From Plectrocnemia conspersa (taxonomy: Eukaryota > Arthropoda > Insecta > Trichoptera > Polycentropodidae): DNA of 64,000 nt. Each line of letters starts with the position of its first letter. The first letter of the stretch is position 1. Below, piece by piece: positions 1 through 11,365 of this stretch. The notes under the pieces were generated by a model that saw nothing but the letters and a program-made list of their open reading frames with translations, was not told where the DNA came from and did no database searches. The position numbers and the translations under genes were made by a program. The DNA is taken from positions 1 to 64,000 of the forward strand of contig VTFK01000337.1 of NCBI GenBank assembly GCA_009617715.1, given 5' to 3'.

Positions 1-2989
1 TATTCTAAAATTTACCTTACTTTAGTGTATTTGCCAAATATAATTGCCGGCACGCTAAAATACAATTATCAGATAAATGTGGTAATACTTTTAAGGCTAA
101 AAGCTTGTACCTTTTATTTATGAGAAAATTAACTATAATACAAATAGGGAGATTTTTAAACTGTTATTGGAAAGTATTACACGAAATACTTTAAATTAGC
201 AGTCTGTGGGTAATGCAGCAATTCGTCTTTGGATTTTAATTTCAAAACTTTACATTATTTTTTTTTCAGACAGATTTTACGCTCTGTTTTAGGTTCATAT
301 TTTTGTTGCAATAATGAGTATATAATTAATGAGTTATTTTTGTTACTTTAAATATTTATTTATGATCTACAATATTAGCAAGAGCATAGAAATTTATAAT
401 TTTTACTTTTTGATGCAAAATAGTGTTTTTTAAAATATATACATTGCATAATATTTTTTTTGGACGGAAATTAAATAAAATGTTACATGAAGTAGATTTT
501 TAACTTAACAATAATCTTTTTTTGTCATCTTTTTCTAACCTTTAATTAAATGTTTCTGATGTTGCAATCGTTGATTTTTTTTTTTTTTTATTTAAACAGA
601 ATATTAATATATTTTATTATTTATTGTAAAAATAAGAAAAATGGATTTAATTAAGCCCTAAAACTACAATAAATATTTATAATAGACCCACAATTGCTAT
701 TCAGCGAGTTTTGCTTATTTACGTACGTTCATTTTGAACAACAGAAGGAAAACCCTGTTAACCTCATTGAAATAATTTCACCTCTTTGGCCCGTCTCCAA
801 AAGAGCAAGAAATACCAAGACTCTCCTCGACTCATTACCCATATGTTACTTTGCCCAAATTTAAAGATACCTCTTCAAATTAATTCTATGGAAACTTGAA
901 CCGAAAAAAAAATCTATCATAATTATTTACTTTAAAAATTTAAGACAACAATCTCCCAAATTAGATTCTCTTCTTCATCGGCAAGTAGAGAAAGGGAGAA
1001 GTTAATATTCACGACTTGCAAAACACCGCATTTATATTCAAATCGCATCGACGCTTTTCAATCAAAATGTAATGAAAATTAAATTAAAAAATAAATAAAA
1101 CGTTTTATGGAGAGTCGCCTTCAAGAGAGTCAAGTATACAGAAAAAATATGCGTACATAAACACATCTATCCATACAAGTGGAAAAACAAAAGGGCCATA
1201 AAACGAGCGTGACCGAGTTAACCGGATGGACCCTGTGAAGCCTCGTAAATTTCGAATAAGAATAATGATGTTCTGAATGAATTGGACTTAAAAAAAGGGT
1301 AGTAAAATGCTAAAACAATCCCGGACACGGGGGCAAATGACAAAAATTTGCATTTAGTAGCGCTAATTAAGAAACACGTTGGAAAAGTACTGTCGTTCGG
1401 GTCAATTTTAATGTTGAGTAAACATGATCGTCAAATTAAAGTAGATGTTTCTATATTATTACTGTTACGCTTTGGCAAATATAATGCCGCATTAAATATA
1501 TTGTAAACTATATATATATATACATATATATCCGCAATTATTTATAGACAGTCTGGCTATTACGCAACTATCTCTATTCCATTGTAAATTTATTCGACAT
1601 GGGTTATAACTAGTTTATTAATGTACAATATATGGGTGTTAAACATTAACGCATATCAAATTGCTGTTTCATGTATTGAATAAATAGTATTATTATTTAG
1701 GTTAAGAATGGCATACAAAATCTAACCAGTTTATTGCTCTTTCGAGAGACATTTCTTTAACTTTTCCTCTCAACGCATCTGAACAGGTTCAGTTTCCGTC
1801 TAGATAGTTTAAAAGTTTTTATAATATATTGTTAGGAACCATTCTTCAATGTCTAGTTGTTAAAGAATGGAGTTGTTAATTGAACGCCAACACCTCACCT
1901 CAATGGTGTCTACTATTTAGGTCTTATAGTAAAAAATATTACTCTATATAGTGCAATGAATAATACAACAAATCTTTACAATTGGTTTAAATTTTTTTTT
2001 GTAAGTGTATTGATCGCAAATAGTCAAAATATCTTGCTGAAACATAATTATAAAAATAGATTCACTTACTGAGAGTAATATCTATCGAAGAATTAAGAAC
2101 TATCAATGAAACGTTTTTACGCCTGAACCACTTTGCATTTTCAAAAAAACAGAACAAATATAAAACTTACAAAATCCCCAAAAGCGATGAACAGTAGTTT
2201 ACTACTGTTATAAGACAGACTTATTTTTTTAAGCAATGCAACCTATTTTTTTTTAATTTGTGGCAGTACAACTCAGACAAAAATGGTCCTTTCCATTCTA
2301 AACGTTCGTAAATTTATACAAAAAGCAAAAAAATAATAAAAAAAAAAATGGTTTTATATTTATTATAAATGTAGTATTCTCAACAAAGTCAAGAAGTGCA
2401 TAAGTAGTTATTTATTAAGTAAAAGTTGCTGGTTAAGATCCTACCTTACGTTTTAAATTTCAACCATGTATGATTAAGTTTCTCTAACCTTTTTTTTTTT
2501 TTTTCTAGGTGTGCATCTAACTATATTATGTTTTATTTCTAGTGTCAGAGAACGAAAGTTTAACGTAATCATTGCTGGAGCATAAAGTGTTATTATTTTT
2601 TGTTTGATGGGAGAAATAAATTGATACAGATCGGCAATAATTTATTGCAATGCTTTGATCACTGCTTTATTATATATTTTTAATATTCGCTAAAGGTTTT
2701 CCATAATAAAGAGATGCAGCAGTAACAACATTAAATAATCCATCGACAATATAATAATTTGTTAATGTTCTGATAAAAGCACTCCAGAAATAATATTAAC
2801 TTATATATACTAGCAAATTGAACTAGACTTTACTATGTAACTACTGCCATTTATATAGTAAGTTAAAATATCATCTAAAAAAAATATGACAAAAACTTTT
2901 ACGCTTATTGTAAAGAATTGATTAAAATCACAACGTAGAAACATTATCAGTACATATTAAACGACATTATGGTTTCTGATCTTCCTTTA
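1..2989 (+). repeat. Large direct duplication, copy 1 (without insertion)
   Basis: This stretch matches 3667-9029 almost base for base, apart from a 2.4-kb insertion in the second copy. The match begins at the first base of the window, so the true left edge is unseen. It ends at 2989/9029, after the shared cttccttta. Nearly all differences are homopolymer lengths (for example the A run near 905 versus 4556) plus a few short indels and substitutions. No coding region is supported in it. A TA-rich run lies near 1509-1531. This copy preserves the empty site of the insertion at about 1877-1880. Confidence 0.95.
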
Positions 2990-3666
2990 ATTAAATACTT
3001 CCTAATCAAGATTAAAATTTTGTTTTACAACCTGAACCTTTTTACTTTATTGAACGTTTTTATATGTTAAAAGTTTTCGTTTGTTCAAAACAGTTACCGA
3101 AATGGTCAAGTCGGCAGTACGGGTATTAAACTAATTTGTATATATTCTACACGAAATTTTAAATAAGATTGTGACTGAATAAATTCAGGCATAATTAATC
3201 AAAAACATATTGTAAATATATAAACTTTTTATAGCATCATTTTATATCGGATTTTGTTGCTGAAACCCAGTAACAAAAGTTCACGGTAAAAACTTCGAGC
3301 GTTTCTAATTATAATTAAAAACAAAATTAACAAAACTATTTTTCGCTACATGCATTAAATACATATATTTTTATGATATTTGTATTTTTTTTATAATTAT
3401 TAATTTTATTTTGTATGTATGTATGCACATATAACTTTGCTATAAAAATATTGAATAGTTCACATAAATTATTTAAAAACAAGTTAACACAGATTTCAAT
3501 CTTGATATTGCAGCAATTATTTTAGTAACAAATTACCAGTGTTGACCTAATTTAAATAGGTGTAATTTAACTACTTTATATTTAGTAATAAATAACTTAG
3601 TTTTGTACCAAGCTGCTTTCATTATATTAAGTACGACAAAGCTTTAAAATTGATATATACTACGAT
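2990..3666. other. AT-rich spacer between the two duplicate copies
   Basis: This is the part of the 3,666-bp offset that is not seen again after the second copy, because the match ends at 9029. It is strongly AT-rich and I see no coding frame, repeat or RNA gene. If the duplication is a true tandem array, the counterpart of this spacer should lie just left of the window. Confidence 0.6.
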
Positions 3667-5542
3667 TATTCTAAAATTTACCTTACTTTAGTGTATTTGC
3701 CAAATATAATTGCCGGCACGCTAAAATACAATTATCAGATAAATGTGGTAATACTTTTAAGGCTAAAGCTTGTACCTTTTATTTATGAGAAAATTAACTA
3801 TAATACAAATAGGGAGATTTTAAACTGTTATTGGAAGGTATTACACGAAATACTTTAAATTAGCAATCTGTAAGGTATGCATCAATTCGTCTTTGAGATT
3901 TAATTTCAAAACTTTACATTATTTTTCAGACAGATTTACGCTCTGTTTTAGGTTCATATTTTTTGTTGCAATAATGAGTATATAATTAATGAGTTATTTT
4001 GTTACTTTAAATATTTATTTATGATCTACAATATTAGCAAGAGCATAGAAATTTATAATTTTTACTTTTGATGCAAAATAGTAAGCTTTTTTTAAAATAT
4101 ATACATTGCATAATATTTTTTGGACGGAAATTAAATAAAAATGTTACATGAAGTAGATTTTAACTTAACAATAATCTTTTTTGTCATCTTTTTCTAACCT
4201 TTAATTAAATGTTTCTGATGTTGCAATCGTTGATATTTTTTTTATTTAAACAGAATATTAATATATTTTATTATTTATTGTAAAATAAGAAAAATGGATT
4301 TAATTTAAGCCTAAAACTACAATAAATATTTATAATAGACCCACAATTGCTATTCAGCGAGTTTGCTTATTTACGTACGTTCATTTTGAACAACAGAAGG
4401 AAAACCCCTGTTAACCTCATTGAAATAATTTCACCTCTTTGGCCCGTCTCCAAAAGAGCAAGAAATACCAAGACTCTCCTCGACTCATTACCCATATGTT
4501 ACTTTGCCCAAATTTAAAGATACCTCTTCAAATTAATTCTATGGAAACTTGAACCGAAAAATCTATCATAATTATTTACTTTAAAAATTTAAGACAACAA
4601 TCTCCCAAATTAGATTCTCTTCTTCATCGGCAAGTAGAGAAAGGGAGAAGTTAATATTCACGACTTGCAAAACACCGCATTTATATTCAAATCGCATCGA
4701 AGCTTTTCAATCAAAATGTAATGAAAATTAAATTAAAAAATAAATAAAACGTTTTATGGAGAGTCGCCTTCAAGAGAGTCAAGTATACAGAAAAAATATG
4801 CGTACATAAACACATCTATCCATACAAGTGGAAAAACAAGGGCCATAAAACGAGCGTGACCGAGTTAACCGGATGGACCCTGTGAAGCCTCGTAAATTTC
4901 GAATAAGAATAATGATGTTCTGAATGAATTGGACTTTAAAAGGGTAGTAAAATGCTAAAACAATCCCGGACACGGGGCAAATGACAAAAATTTGCATTTA
5001 GTAGCGCTAATTAAGAAACACGTTGGAAAAGTACTGTCGTTCGGGTCAATTTTAATGTTAAGTAAACATGATCATCAAATTAAAGTAGATGTTTCTATAT
5101 TATTACTGTTACGCTTTGGCAAATATAATGCCGAATTAAATATATTGTAAACTATATATATATACATATATATCCGTAATTATTTATAGACAGTCTGGCT
5201 ATTACGCGACTATCTCTATTCCATTGTAAATTTATTCGACATGGGTTATAACTAGTTTATTAATGTACAATATATGGGTGTTAAACATTAACGCATATCA
5301 AATTGCTGTTTCTCATGTATTGAATAGTATTATTATTTAGGTTAAGAATGGCATACAAAATCTAACCAGTTTATTGCTCTTTCGAGAGACATTTCTTTAA
5401 CTTTTCCTCTCAACGCATCTGAACAGGTTCAGTTTCCGTCTAGATAGTTTAAAAGTTTTTATAATATATTGTTAGGAACCATTCTTCAATGTCTAGTTGT
5501 TAAAGAATGGAGTTGTTAGTGCATCTCGCACTCGAAAAGACC

Positions 5543-5868
5543 TATTAGTCCAGTCAAATAAGGGTTTAACCTCGGAATGAAAGATAACAAGCTGAAATTT
5601 TGCACACACCTTTGTTTTGACGTTCTAAATATAGGGTGAAAAGTCTCATATGATATCGTGTCTGCTGATCAAGATATTAAAGGTCAAAGGTCATAAAAAT
5701 TGTTTTTTTGCAAATATCTCGCCTCCTTTGCGCCGCATGTCATTAGATGTTTCACAAAACTTATAGAAAATAAAATTTTCTACAAGTTTGTTATAAATGA
5801 TTTCTTCGTATGGTTAATGGTTTTCGAGATATAGCGCGGGGAGTGGGAAGCGCGCATCCGTTTATAGG
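5543..5868 (+). repeat. Left inverted-repeat arm of the 2.4-kb element
   Basis: This arm is complementary to 7588-7924. Matching blocks in order include agtccagtcaaataagg at the tip, a segment around aaggtcaaaggtca, the tttgcaaatat block, and the inner tcctataaacggatg-type block (complement). The arms differ by scattered substitutions and small indels, so they have diverged since they were formed. Confidence 0.85.
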
Positions 5869-5964
5869 ATAACGCTATGTAAACTACGGAGCCAGAGTTA
5901 CCTGCACATTCTTCCACAGTTTCATATGAAACATCGCAAATTGTTATCTGCTGAATGAACTCAT

Positions 5965-7440
5965 CTAAAGCATTTTAACTTTCAATCTCCATATCTTCAA
6001 AAAAATCATCGATAATGCAAAAAGTAATAGCGTATGGCCTTGGATACTTCTTGCAAAAGCGTGACCATCCAACGTTTTGTCGACAGAATTCGATGCATAA
6101 ATTGTACTGGGAGCTTCCTTGATTCCGCTTCCATTCATTATATACCCTATGAATCCAATAAAAGACATAAGCATATGAAAGCCTAGTTTCACAACTACTC
6201 TGGACAAGTCTGAGTTAGCATCTGAAGCTGCTACGATTTCACGTGCTTTTATGTACAACGGCTGATCAAAAGTTATTAAGCATGTTCTTTGTTCATGTTT
6301 CTTGGCAGTGTTTATAGCACACTGTAATGTAGTGTAAATTGTGTCCATATTACTCACAAGATGATGAATAAAAGTAAGAAACAGAATCCGAGAAGTTACA
6401 AAGTTCTCATTGTTTTTTGTAAGTTGTTCAATAAATCCATTCCACCCTGGCAACGGTGAGATATTTTCCACTTTCCGTACTTCCACAACAAATCAACTAC
6501 ATTAAATATTTGTTCGGTTAGTTCTTCTACATCATTAAAATTTTGAACTTGAATCTCTTGCTCAATCCGGGTACGACATGATTTTCATACACTAGAAGGT
6601 ATATATGTGATAGTGCTGCTAACTCCTTTGCACTTGGTTTTGTTGTAAATTTCTTTATGCGGTCATCAGATATAACTTCAGATTTTGGAGTTATTATTTT
6701 TATCATTCCCATTATATGAACAGTATTATAGTCATCAAGAGTATAAATATTTTTTCTGCATTATCTGCTGCATACTGTACTAAGGCACTTGACTATGATG
6801 GTTGATTACGAGGCTGTGGGTGATAAACAGCTGAAATTTAACATTTTACAGTATCACTATATGAAGCGAAAAAACCTAAACTTGACAAAACATCCAAAAG
6901 TCTTTTGGATGTTTGGCCCATCTGTATTTTTTTCTATGAAGAAATACAGATAGGCCTATTAATCTTTTGCGAAGAAAAGGACCGTTTTCGTATGGAAGTC
7001 ATTATAGCATGACTTATAGCCGTGTATTTCGTTTTAAAATGCCCCGTCTTTCCTTTTCTGTTCTTTATAATAACTTCTTGCAGAAAATGTAATAAAGTTT
7101 TCGGAATTTCTTCATTAATATTTTACTCGGGGGCGGATAGGACTTGGTCTCAATAACAGAAGATCGAATATCTTCTCTAATAATCGCCGCAGCAGCTTCC
7201 ACTATCCGCAAGTGTTCTTCTTCCGAAGTGCCTCTTTTATTTTCATACCAAGCTATGGATAAAATTTAAGCTTGAGCATCGCGGAAAGAAAAAATAGGGA
7301 ATGATCCAATCTTCGTTGTAATTATAATATCAGTTAAATATTTTTCTTTTTATTTGGAAATGATTTTCTTATCATCTGGTACATACTCCGTAAGGACATC
7401 TCTCAATTCTTTCAATTTTTTCGCACAAATTTCTTGTCGA
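5965..7440 (-). pseudogene. Decayed gene for an unidentified repeat-borne protein
   Basis: The gene reads on the minus strand from about 7440 down to 5965. One frame (about 7430-7120) runs for roughly 110 codons with only two stops and includes the stretches REDIRSSVIETKSYPPPS and KELRDVLTEYVPDDKK. A second open part lies at 6712-6527 (start MGMIKIITPKSEVISDD). The C-terminal part, 6486-5965, is 173 codons and open, with SPLPGWNGFIEQL, TCLITFDQPLYIKAREI and GFIGYIMNGSGIKE. The pieces lie in different frames, which implies frameshifts. From memory this resembles a multi-copy family of uncharacterised proteins in arthropod and cnidarian genomes, but I cannot name a domain. Its place between long inverted repeats suggests it belongs to the element, possibly as its transposition protein; that is inference. 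Confidence 0.7.
6889..6954. repeat. Two adjacent hairpins inside the transposon
   Basis: The sequence acatccaaaagtcttttggatgt (arms acatccaaaag / cttttggatgt) is followed by atctgtatttttttctatgaagaaatacagat-like arms (atctgtatttt / aaatacagat). Both are near-perfect inverted repeats within the region linking two frame pieces of the decayed gene. The function is unknown; they may be a local rearrangement scar. Confidence 0.6.
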
Positions 7441-7587
7441 GCAATATTTCATTCTTAATTCCTAATAATACAATGAAGAAAGTAATAAAATTATGGTTCA
7501 AACGACTTGCCGAGACCACTTTTTTCACGATTGTTTACTTTTTCAAAGCTTATACCAAGTTAAGCAGGTAGAAATACTCGCTGGATT

Positions 7588-7924
7588 CTATAAACGGATG
7601 TACGCCTCCCACTCTTCACGCTATATCTCAAAAACGGTTAATGATACAAAACAAATATTGTAACCAAACTTGTAGAAAAGTTTATGTTTTACAAGTTTTG
7701 CAAAGCATCTAATGACGTGCGACGCATAAAACGCGAAATATTTGCAAAAAAACAAATTTTGTGACCTTTGACCTTTGATATCTTGATTAGCAGACACGAT
7801 ATTTTATGAGACTTTTCACCCTGTCCTAAGAACATCAAAACGAAGGTCTGTGCAAAATTTCAGCTTGTTATTTTTCATTCCGAGGTTTAGCCTTTATTTC
7901 TCCTTATTTGACTGGACTACTATA
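7588..7924 (-). repeat. Right inverted-repeat arm of the 2.4-kb element
   Basis: This is the inverted counterpart of 5543-5868, ending ...ccttatttgactggactactatag, immediately followed by aattgaac of the host site. It includes the complement of the aaggtcaaaggtca block and the ctataaacgg inner block. Confidence 0.85.
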
Positions 7925-9029
7925 GAATTGAACGCCAACACCTCACCTAAGTGGTGTCTACTATTTAGGTCTTATAGTAAAAAATATTACTCTATATAGT
8001 GCAATGAATAATACAACAAATCTTTACAATTGGTTTAAATTTTTTTGTAAGTGTATTGATTGCAAATAGTCAAAATATCTTGCTGAAACATAATTATAAA
8101 AATAGATTCACTTACTGAGAGTAATATCTATCGAAGAATTAAGAACTATCAATGAAACGTTTTTACGCCTGAACCACTTTGCATTTTCAAAACAGAACAA
8201 ATATAAAAACTTACAAAATCCCCAAAAGCGATGAACAGTAGTTTACTACTGTTATAAGACAGACTTATTTTTTAAGCAATGCACCTATTTTTTGATTTGT
8301 GGCAGTACAACTCAGACAAAAATGGTCCTCTCCATTCTAAACGTTCGTAAATTTATACAAAAAGCAAAAAAATAATAAAAAAAAAAATGGTTTTATATTT
8401 ATTATAAATGTAGTATTCTCAACAAAGTCAAGAAGTGCATAAGTAGTTATTTATTAAGTAAAAGTTGCTGGTTAAGATCCTACCTTACGTTTTAAATTTC
8501 AACCATGTATGAGATTAAGTTTCTCTAACCTTAATTTTTTCTAGGTGTGCATCTAACTATATTATGTTTTATTTCTAGTGTCAGAGAACGAAAAGTTTAA
8601 CACGTAATCATTGCTGGAGCATAAAGTGTTATTATTTTTTTTTTGATGGGAGAAATAAATTGACATTAATTTATTGCAATGCTTACTAAATGAACAGGCT
8701 TTGATCACTGCTTTATTATATATTTTTTTATAAGGTTTTTTCCATAATAAGAGAGATGCAGCAGTAAGAACATTAAATAATCCATCGACTATATAATAAT
8801 TTGTTAATGTTCTGATAAAAGCACTCCAAGAAATAATATTAACTTATATATACTAGCAAATTGAACTAGACTTACTATGTAACTACTGCTGTTATATAGT
8901 AAGTTAACTATCATCTAAAAAAAAATATGACAAAACTTTTTACGCTTATTGTAAAAATTGATTGAAATTACAACGTAGAAACATTATCAGTACATATTAA
9001 ACGACATTATGGTTTCTGATCTTCCTTTA

Positions 9030-10330
9030 GCTTATCTCGAGACTCCGGAATGAAATTAGTCTTCATCTCGATATTTCCTGGAATCTTGGTATGAAATAAA
9101 ATTTATATCAATACATTTAAATTTAATAACATGGATAAAGAAGAACTGGTTAATAATTTTATTACAATAAATGTAATATATTTTTATCGAGGAATAATAT
9201 AATTAAACTAATATTGATGACAAAAATACACATATATTAAAAATTATATCTTTTCATTACCTTTTCAAGAATTACAATTATAATTTTCAAGAAAAAAAAG
9301 TAGTTGATGTATTGTTCTTAGCTTAGATATAAAATTAATGTTGCAGAATATAATAAAAAAAATACTATTACAGGTTTTAATCGAGATTTGTTTATAGCAA
9401 CTTTTCAGCGAAAACATTATCTCTCTATACTTACAATAAATTAATGCGAAAAGAAATAAAATTCTTACTCTTGTAGCTAGTTTATTAATTTTATCATACT
9501 ATAGAAAAATATAAGATATAAAACAAACTTTCATTTATAAAAATTACAAATTATAAAAAAATTAGTTCCTCGATGATATTAATTTAATTTAATATTAATA
9601 CAGCGCGAATACTAATTCTTTGGACGGCCACGGTATTTTATTGCCGACATTAATGTAAAATTTACAGCCGGGAAACCACTAATAAACGTTGCCTACAATG
9701 TGAAAGTCGTTATTTTTCATCCGAAATTAGGTTTTATAAGTATTTATTAGCTTTCCCCGTTATAACGGGTGGAGAAGTCGGCAAAATTAACCACATTCTA
9801 TCATCCGCCAAATGAAAGCTCTCTGTTTTCGCATCGATCTCATTATAAAACGATTTTTAATTAGCGTGTATGTATTTAATCACCATGTTTCTTATTTTTG
9901 TAGCAAAAAGAAACGACAACGGGCGATTTTCGTTATTATCATTTTTTTGAATGATATTTTTTTTAATATAAAAAACGACTTGTTTTTTCCTTTGCGCGAT
10001 ATTAAAATTAATTTATTACGCCCCCATTATAACGAATTTTATCCTTGTTTTCGACGGAAAAAATATATTAAGGTTCTGCTGTATTTATCTAAGCATATAT
10101 ACTTATGATATGTGCAGACATACCCAAAATGTATAATTATTTAATACAGAAGTGGAAAGAATACTTTGTGAGGCAATAAGTATACATTTTACACAAACTG
10201 CAAACATCATCACTATTGGCTTGACAACCCAAGATAAGTCTTCGTCTTCTCCCGTTCCTGCGTTAAGTTCCTCCAGACTTATTAATAATATATCAGTAAC
10301 TTTATTTTTAATGAAATACATATCAATACT
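9030..10330. other. Noncoding; higher-GC block at 9600-9830
   Basis: After the duplication ends the DNA is AT-rich. At about 9600-9830 there is a denser block (ggacggccacgg, ccccgttataacgggtgg, the latter a small inverted repeat). The frames at 9812-10108 and 10103-10394 show no family motifs and have ordinary noncoding composition, so I do not call genes. Confidence 0.4.
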
Positions 10331-10334
10331 GATT

Positions 10335-10590
10335 CTACTTCACACTAAGCGCGCTCTTTCTTTCAAATATTATTCTAAAGGCCGCAATGGCTAGAATACT
10401 TCTAGAATGAAGTAACAATATGTTGATTAAATTTAAGTTTGGAGTCAGAAGTAAGTCCAGGTATTTAACGCTTGTTTTCCAATTTACATTACTGCCATGT
10501 TCATTTAGAAGAGATAGTGGCATGAAAATATTTGCTCCTGTTTTAATTCGGTTGATTTTAGTTATATTTTCATTAATATTAATATTTTAA
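10335..10590 (-). pseudogene. Jockey-like non-LTR retrotransposon fragment (RT C-terminal region)
   Basis: The minus-strand translation contains NVNWKTSVKYL, LLLTPNLN and FERKSALSVK. The order and wording match the segment just after the palm of jockey-clade reverse transcriptases. That segment is also seen more intact at 41203-41643, which has LKSIFNRKSALTIKNK. The fragment is about 62 open codons plus upstream INENITKINRIKTGAN-like sequence. It has no catalytic residues and is bounded by unrelated DNA. Its upstream neighbour on the plus strand is the possible LTR relic at 10690. Confidence 0.65.
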
Positions 10591-10689
10591 CTGACTCTGT
10601 CGGTTAAAATGTATTGAACAATTTATAACAATTTGTGGCGACCACACAAATAAGTCCACATACAAAAAGGGCAATTGTCTCACTGTTAA

Positions 10690-11365
10690 TGACCGTGACC
10701 AGAAACGTTCATGCATAAACAATGAGACAACACGAGTAGTTAAGAGAATCCCTTTGTGACAAAATGGACCCAATAAATCACCACATTGCGAACCCTATCA
10801 GAAGAATTCGAAAGTCTGGACAAGCAAAAACTCACTTTCGAAAAGGCACATCCGATTTCTCGAGTTCTACGAAGCGACTGCAGCGATTGACTAGGAGATC
10901 GATGTACAATCGCGATTGGCCAGTAAGCTTGCAACCCCTAAAGGATATAAGTCCGGACTCCGATGGCAGACGGCCGGAGATAGCAGGGAGGCAGACGGTC
11001 GGAGGCACCCCACGAGACGGGCAGAGAGACAGCAACGCAGGCGATCTACCAGCAGCCATCCGGAGGATCAGCCACGTGCCCTCATCGACAGACCAAAAGA
11101 TCATTCCTGGAACTCCCGAACTCATACCTGACACTCACCGCACGCAGCCACAAGAGCTCGGAGCATCATCTACGGCCATCACCATCTGCGCCACTTTCAC
11201 CGCAGTTGCAAGAAAGGTCACGCCGTTAATCGTGCATTTGTCACATGTAAATATCACTAAATAAAAAGTCCATCTAGATTCACACAAGAGTCTCATTGGC
11301 CGCGAGGTCAACCACCCCTAGGGCTACGCCACCTAAAGTCATTAACAACATCAGTAAAAGCGTAT
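10690..11365 (+). mobile_element. Possible LTR-retrotransposon relic (leader, gag start and LTR end)
   Basis: This is a GC-rich block in AT-rich surroundings. It starts with gaccgtgaccagaaacg, resembling the tRNA-primer-site leader (gaccgtgacc...) of insect BEL or gypsy elements. An ATG at 10764 follows, and a different frame reads KEFESLDKQKLTFEKAH, which looks gag-like. At 11262 there is aataaa, then a tail ending ccacctaaagtcattaacaaca, which has the character of an LTR end. A 166-codon frame spans it (10764-11264) but has no recognised domain and is rich in R, S, P and T. The order leader, gag, LTR end would fit an internally deleted copy. No second LTR or target duplication was found. 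Confidence 0.35.

Larger units (their letters stand above)
5519..7924 (-). mobile_element. Long-inverted-repeat transposon of unknown superfamily
   Basis: The element is defined by comparison with copy 1. The empty site reads gttgttaattgaac, and the filled site reads gttgtta, then the insertion, then aattgaac. The ends form inverted repeats of about 325 bp (5543-5868 and 7588-7924) that share ...agtccagtcaaataagg. The interior carries a decayed minus-strand gene. At the left an extra 23 bases (gtgcatctcgcac...) precede the inverted repeat. No target duplication longer than one base is visible, so the exact termini are uncertain. I cannot assign a superfamily: there is no DDE triad, BED finger or RT motif that I can recognise. 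The target contains TTAA, but it is not duplicated. Confidence 0.85.
3667..9029 (+). repeat. Large direct duplication, copy 2 (with 2.4-kb insertion)
   Basis: This is the second copy of 1-2989, in the same orientation, interrupted at 5519-7924 by a transposon-like insertion. Besides homopolymer differences it has a 16-base extra segment near 8686-8701 that copy 1 lacks. At 9030 the sequence changes abruptly to DNA unrelated to the end of copy 1. The high identity with scattered one-base indels looks more like two alleles, or uncorrected long reads, than an old duplication. Confidence 0.95.

Noticed and set aside
1509..1531. TA-rich runs (also near 5154-5172, 31638, 58555)
   Set aside because: Simple sequence expected in such AT-rich DNA; not evidence of promoters or origins.
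4779..4997. 72-codon minus-strand frame in duplication copy 2
   Set aside because: The near-identical copy 1 does not keep the frame because of small indels, and there is no family motif.
5519..7924. Assignment of the long-inverted-repeat element to a TTAA-targeting group (piggyBac or Kolobok)
   Set aside because: The empty site contains TTAA, but the filled site does not carry a duplicated TTAA at both ends.
10103..10394. Overlapping 72- and 80-codon frames, one reading SLEELNAGTGEDEDLSWVVK
   Set aside because: The two strands overlap in the same bases, neither has a known domain, and the acidic stretch arises from a cttcgtcttct run. It could be an exon scrap but there is no support.
10764..11264. 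166-codon frame as a possible host gene
   Set aside because: It lies within GC-rich sequence with LTR-like ends, is low in hydrophobic residues, and has no domain. Openings on the other strand are equally long.
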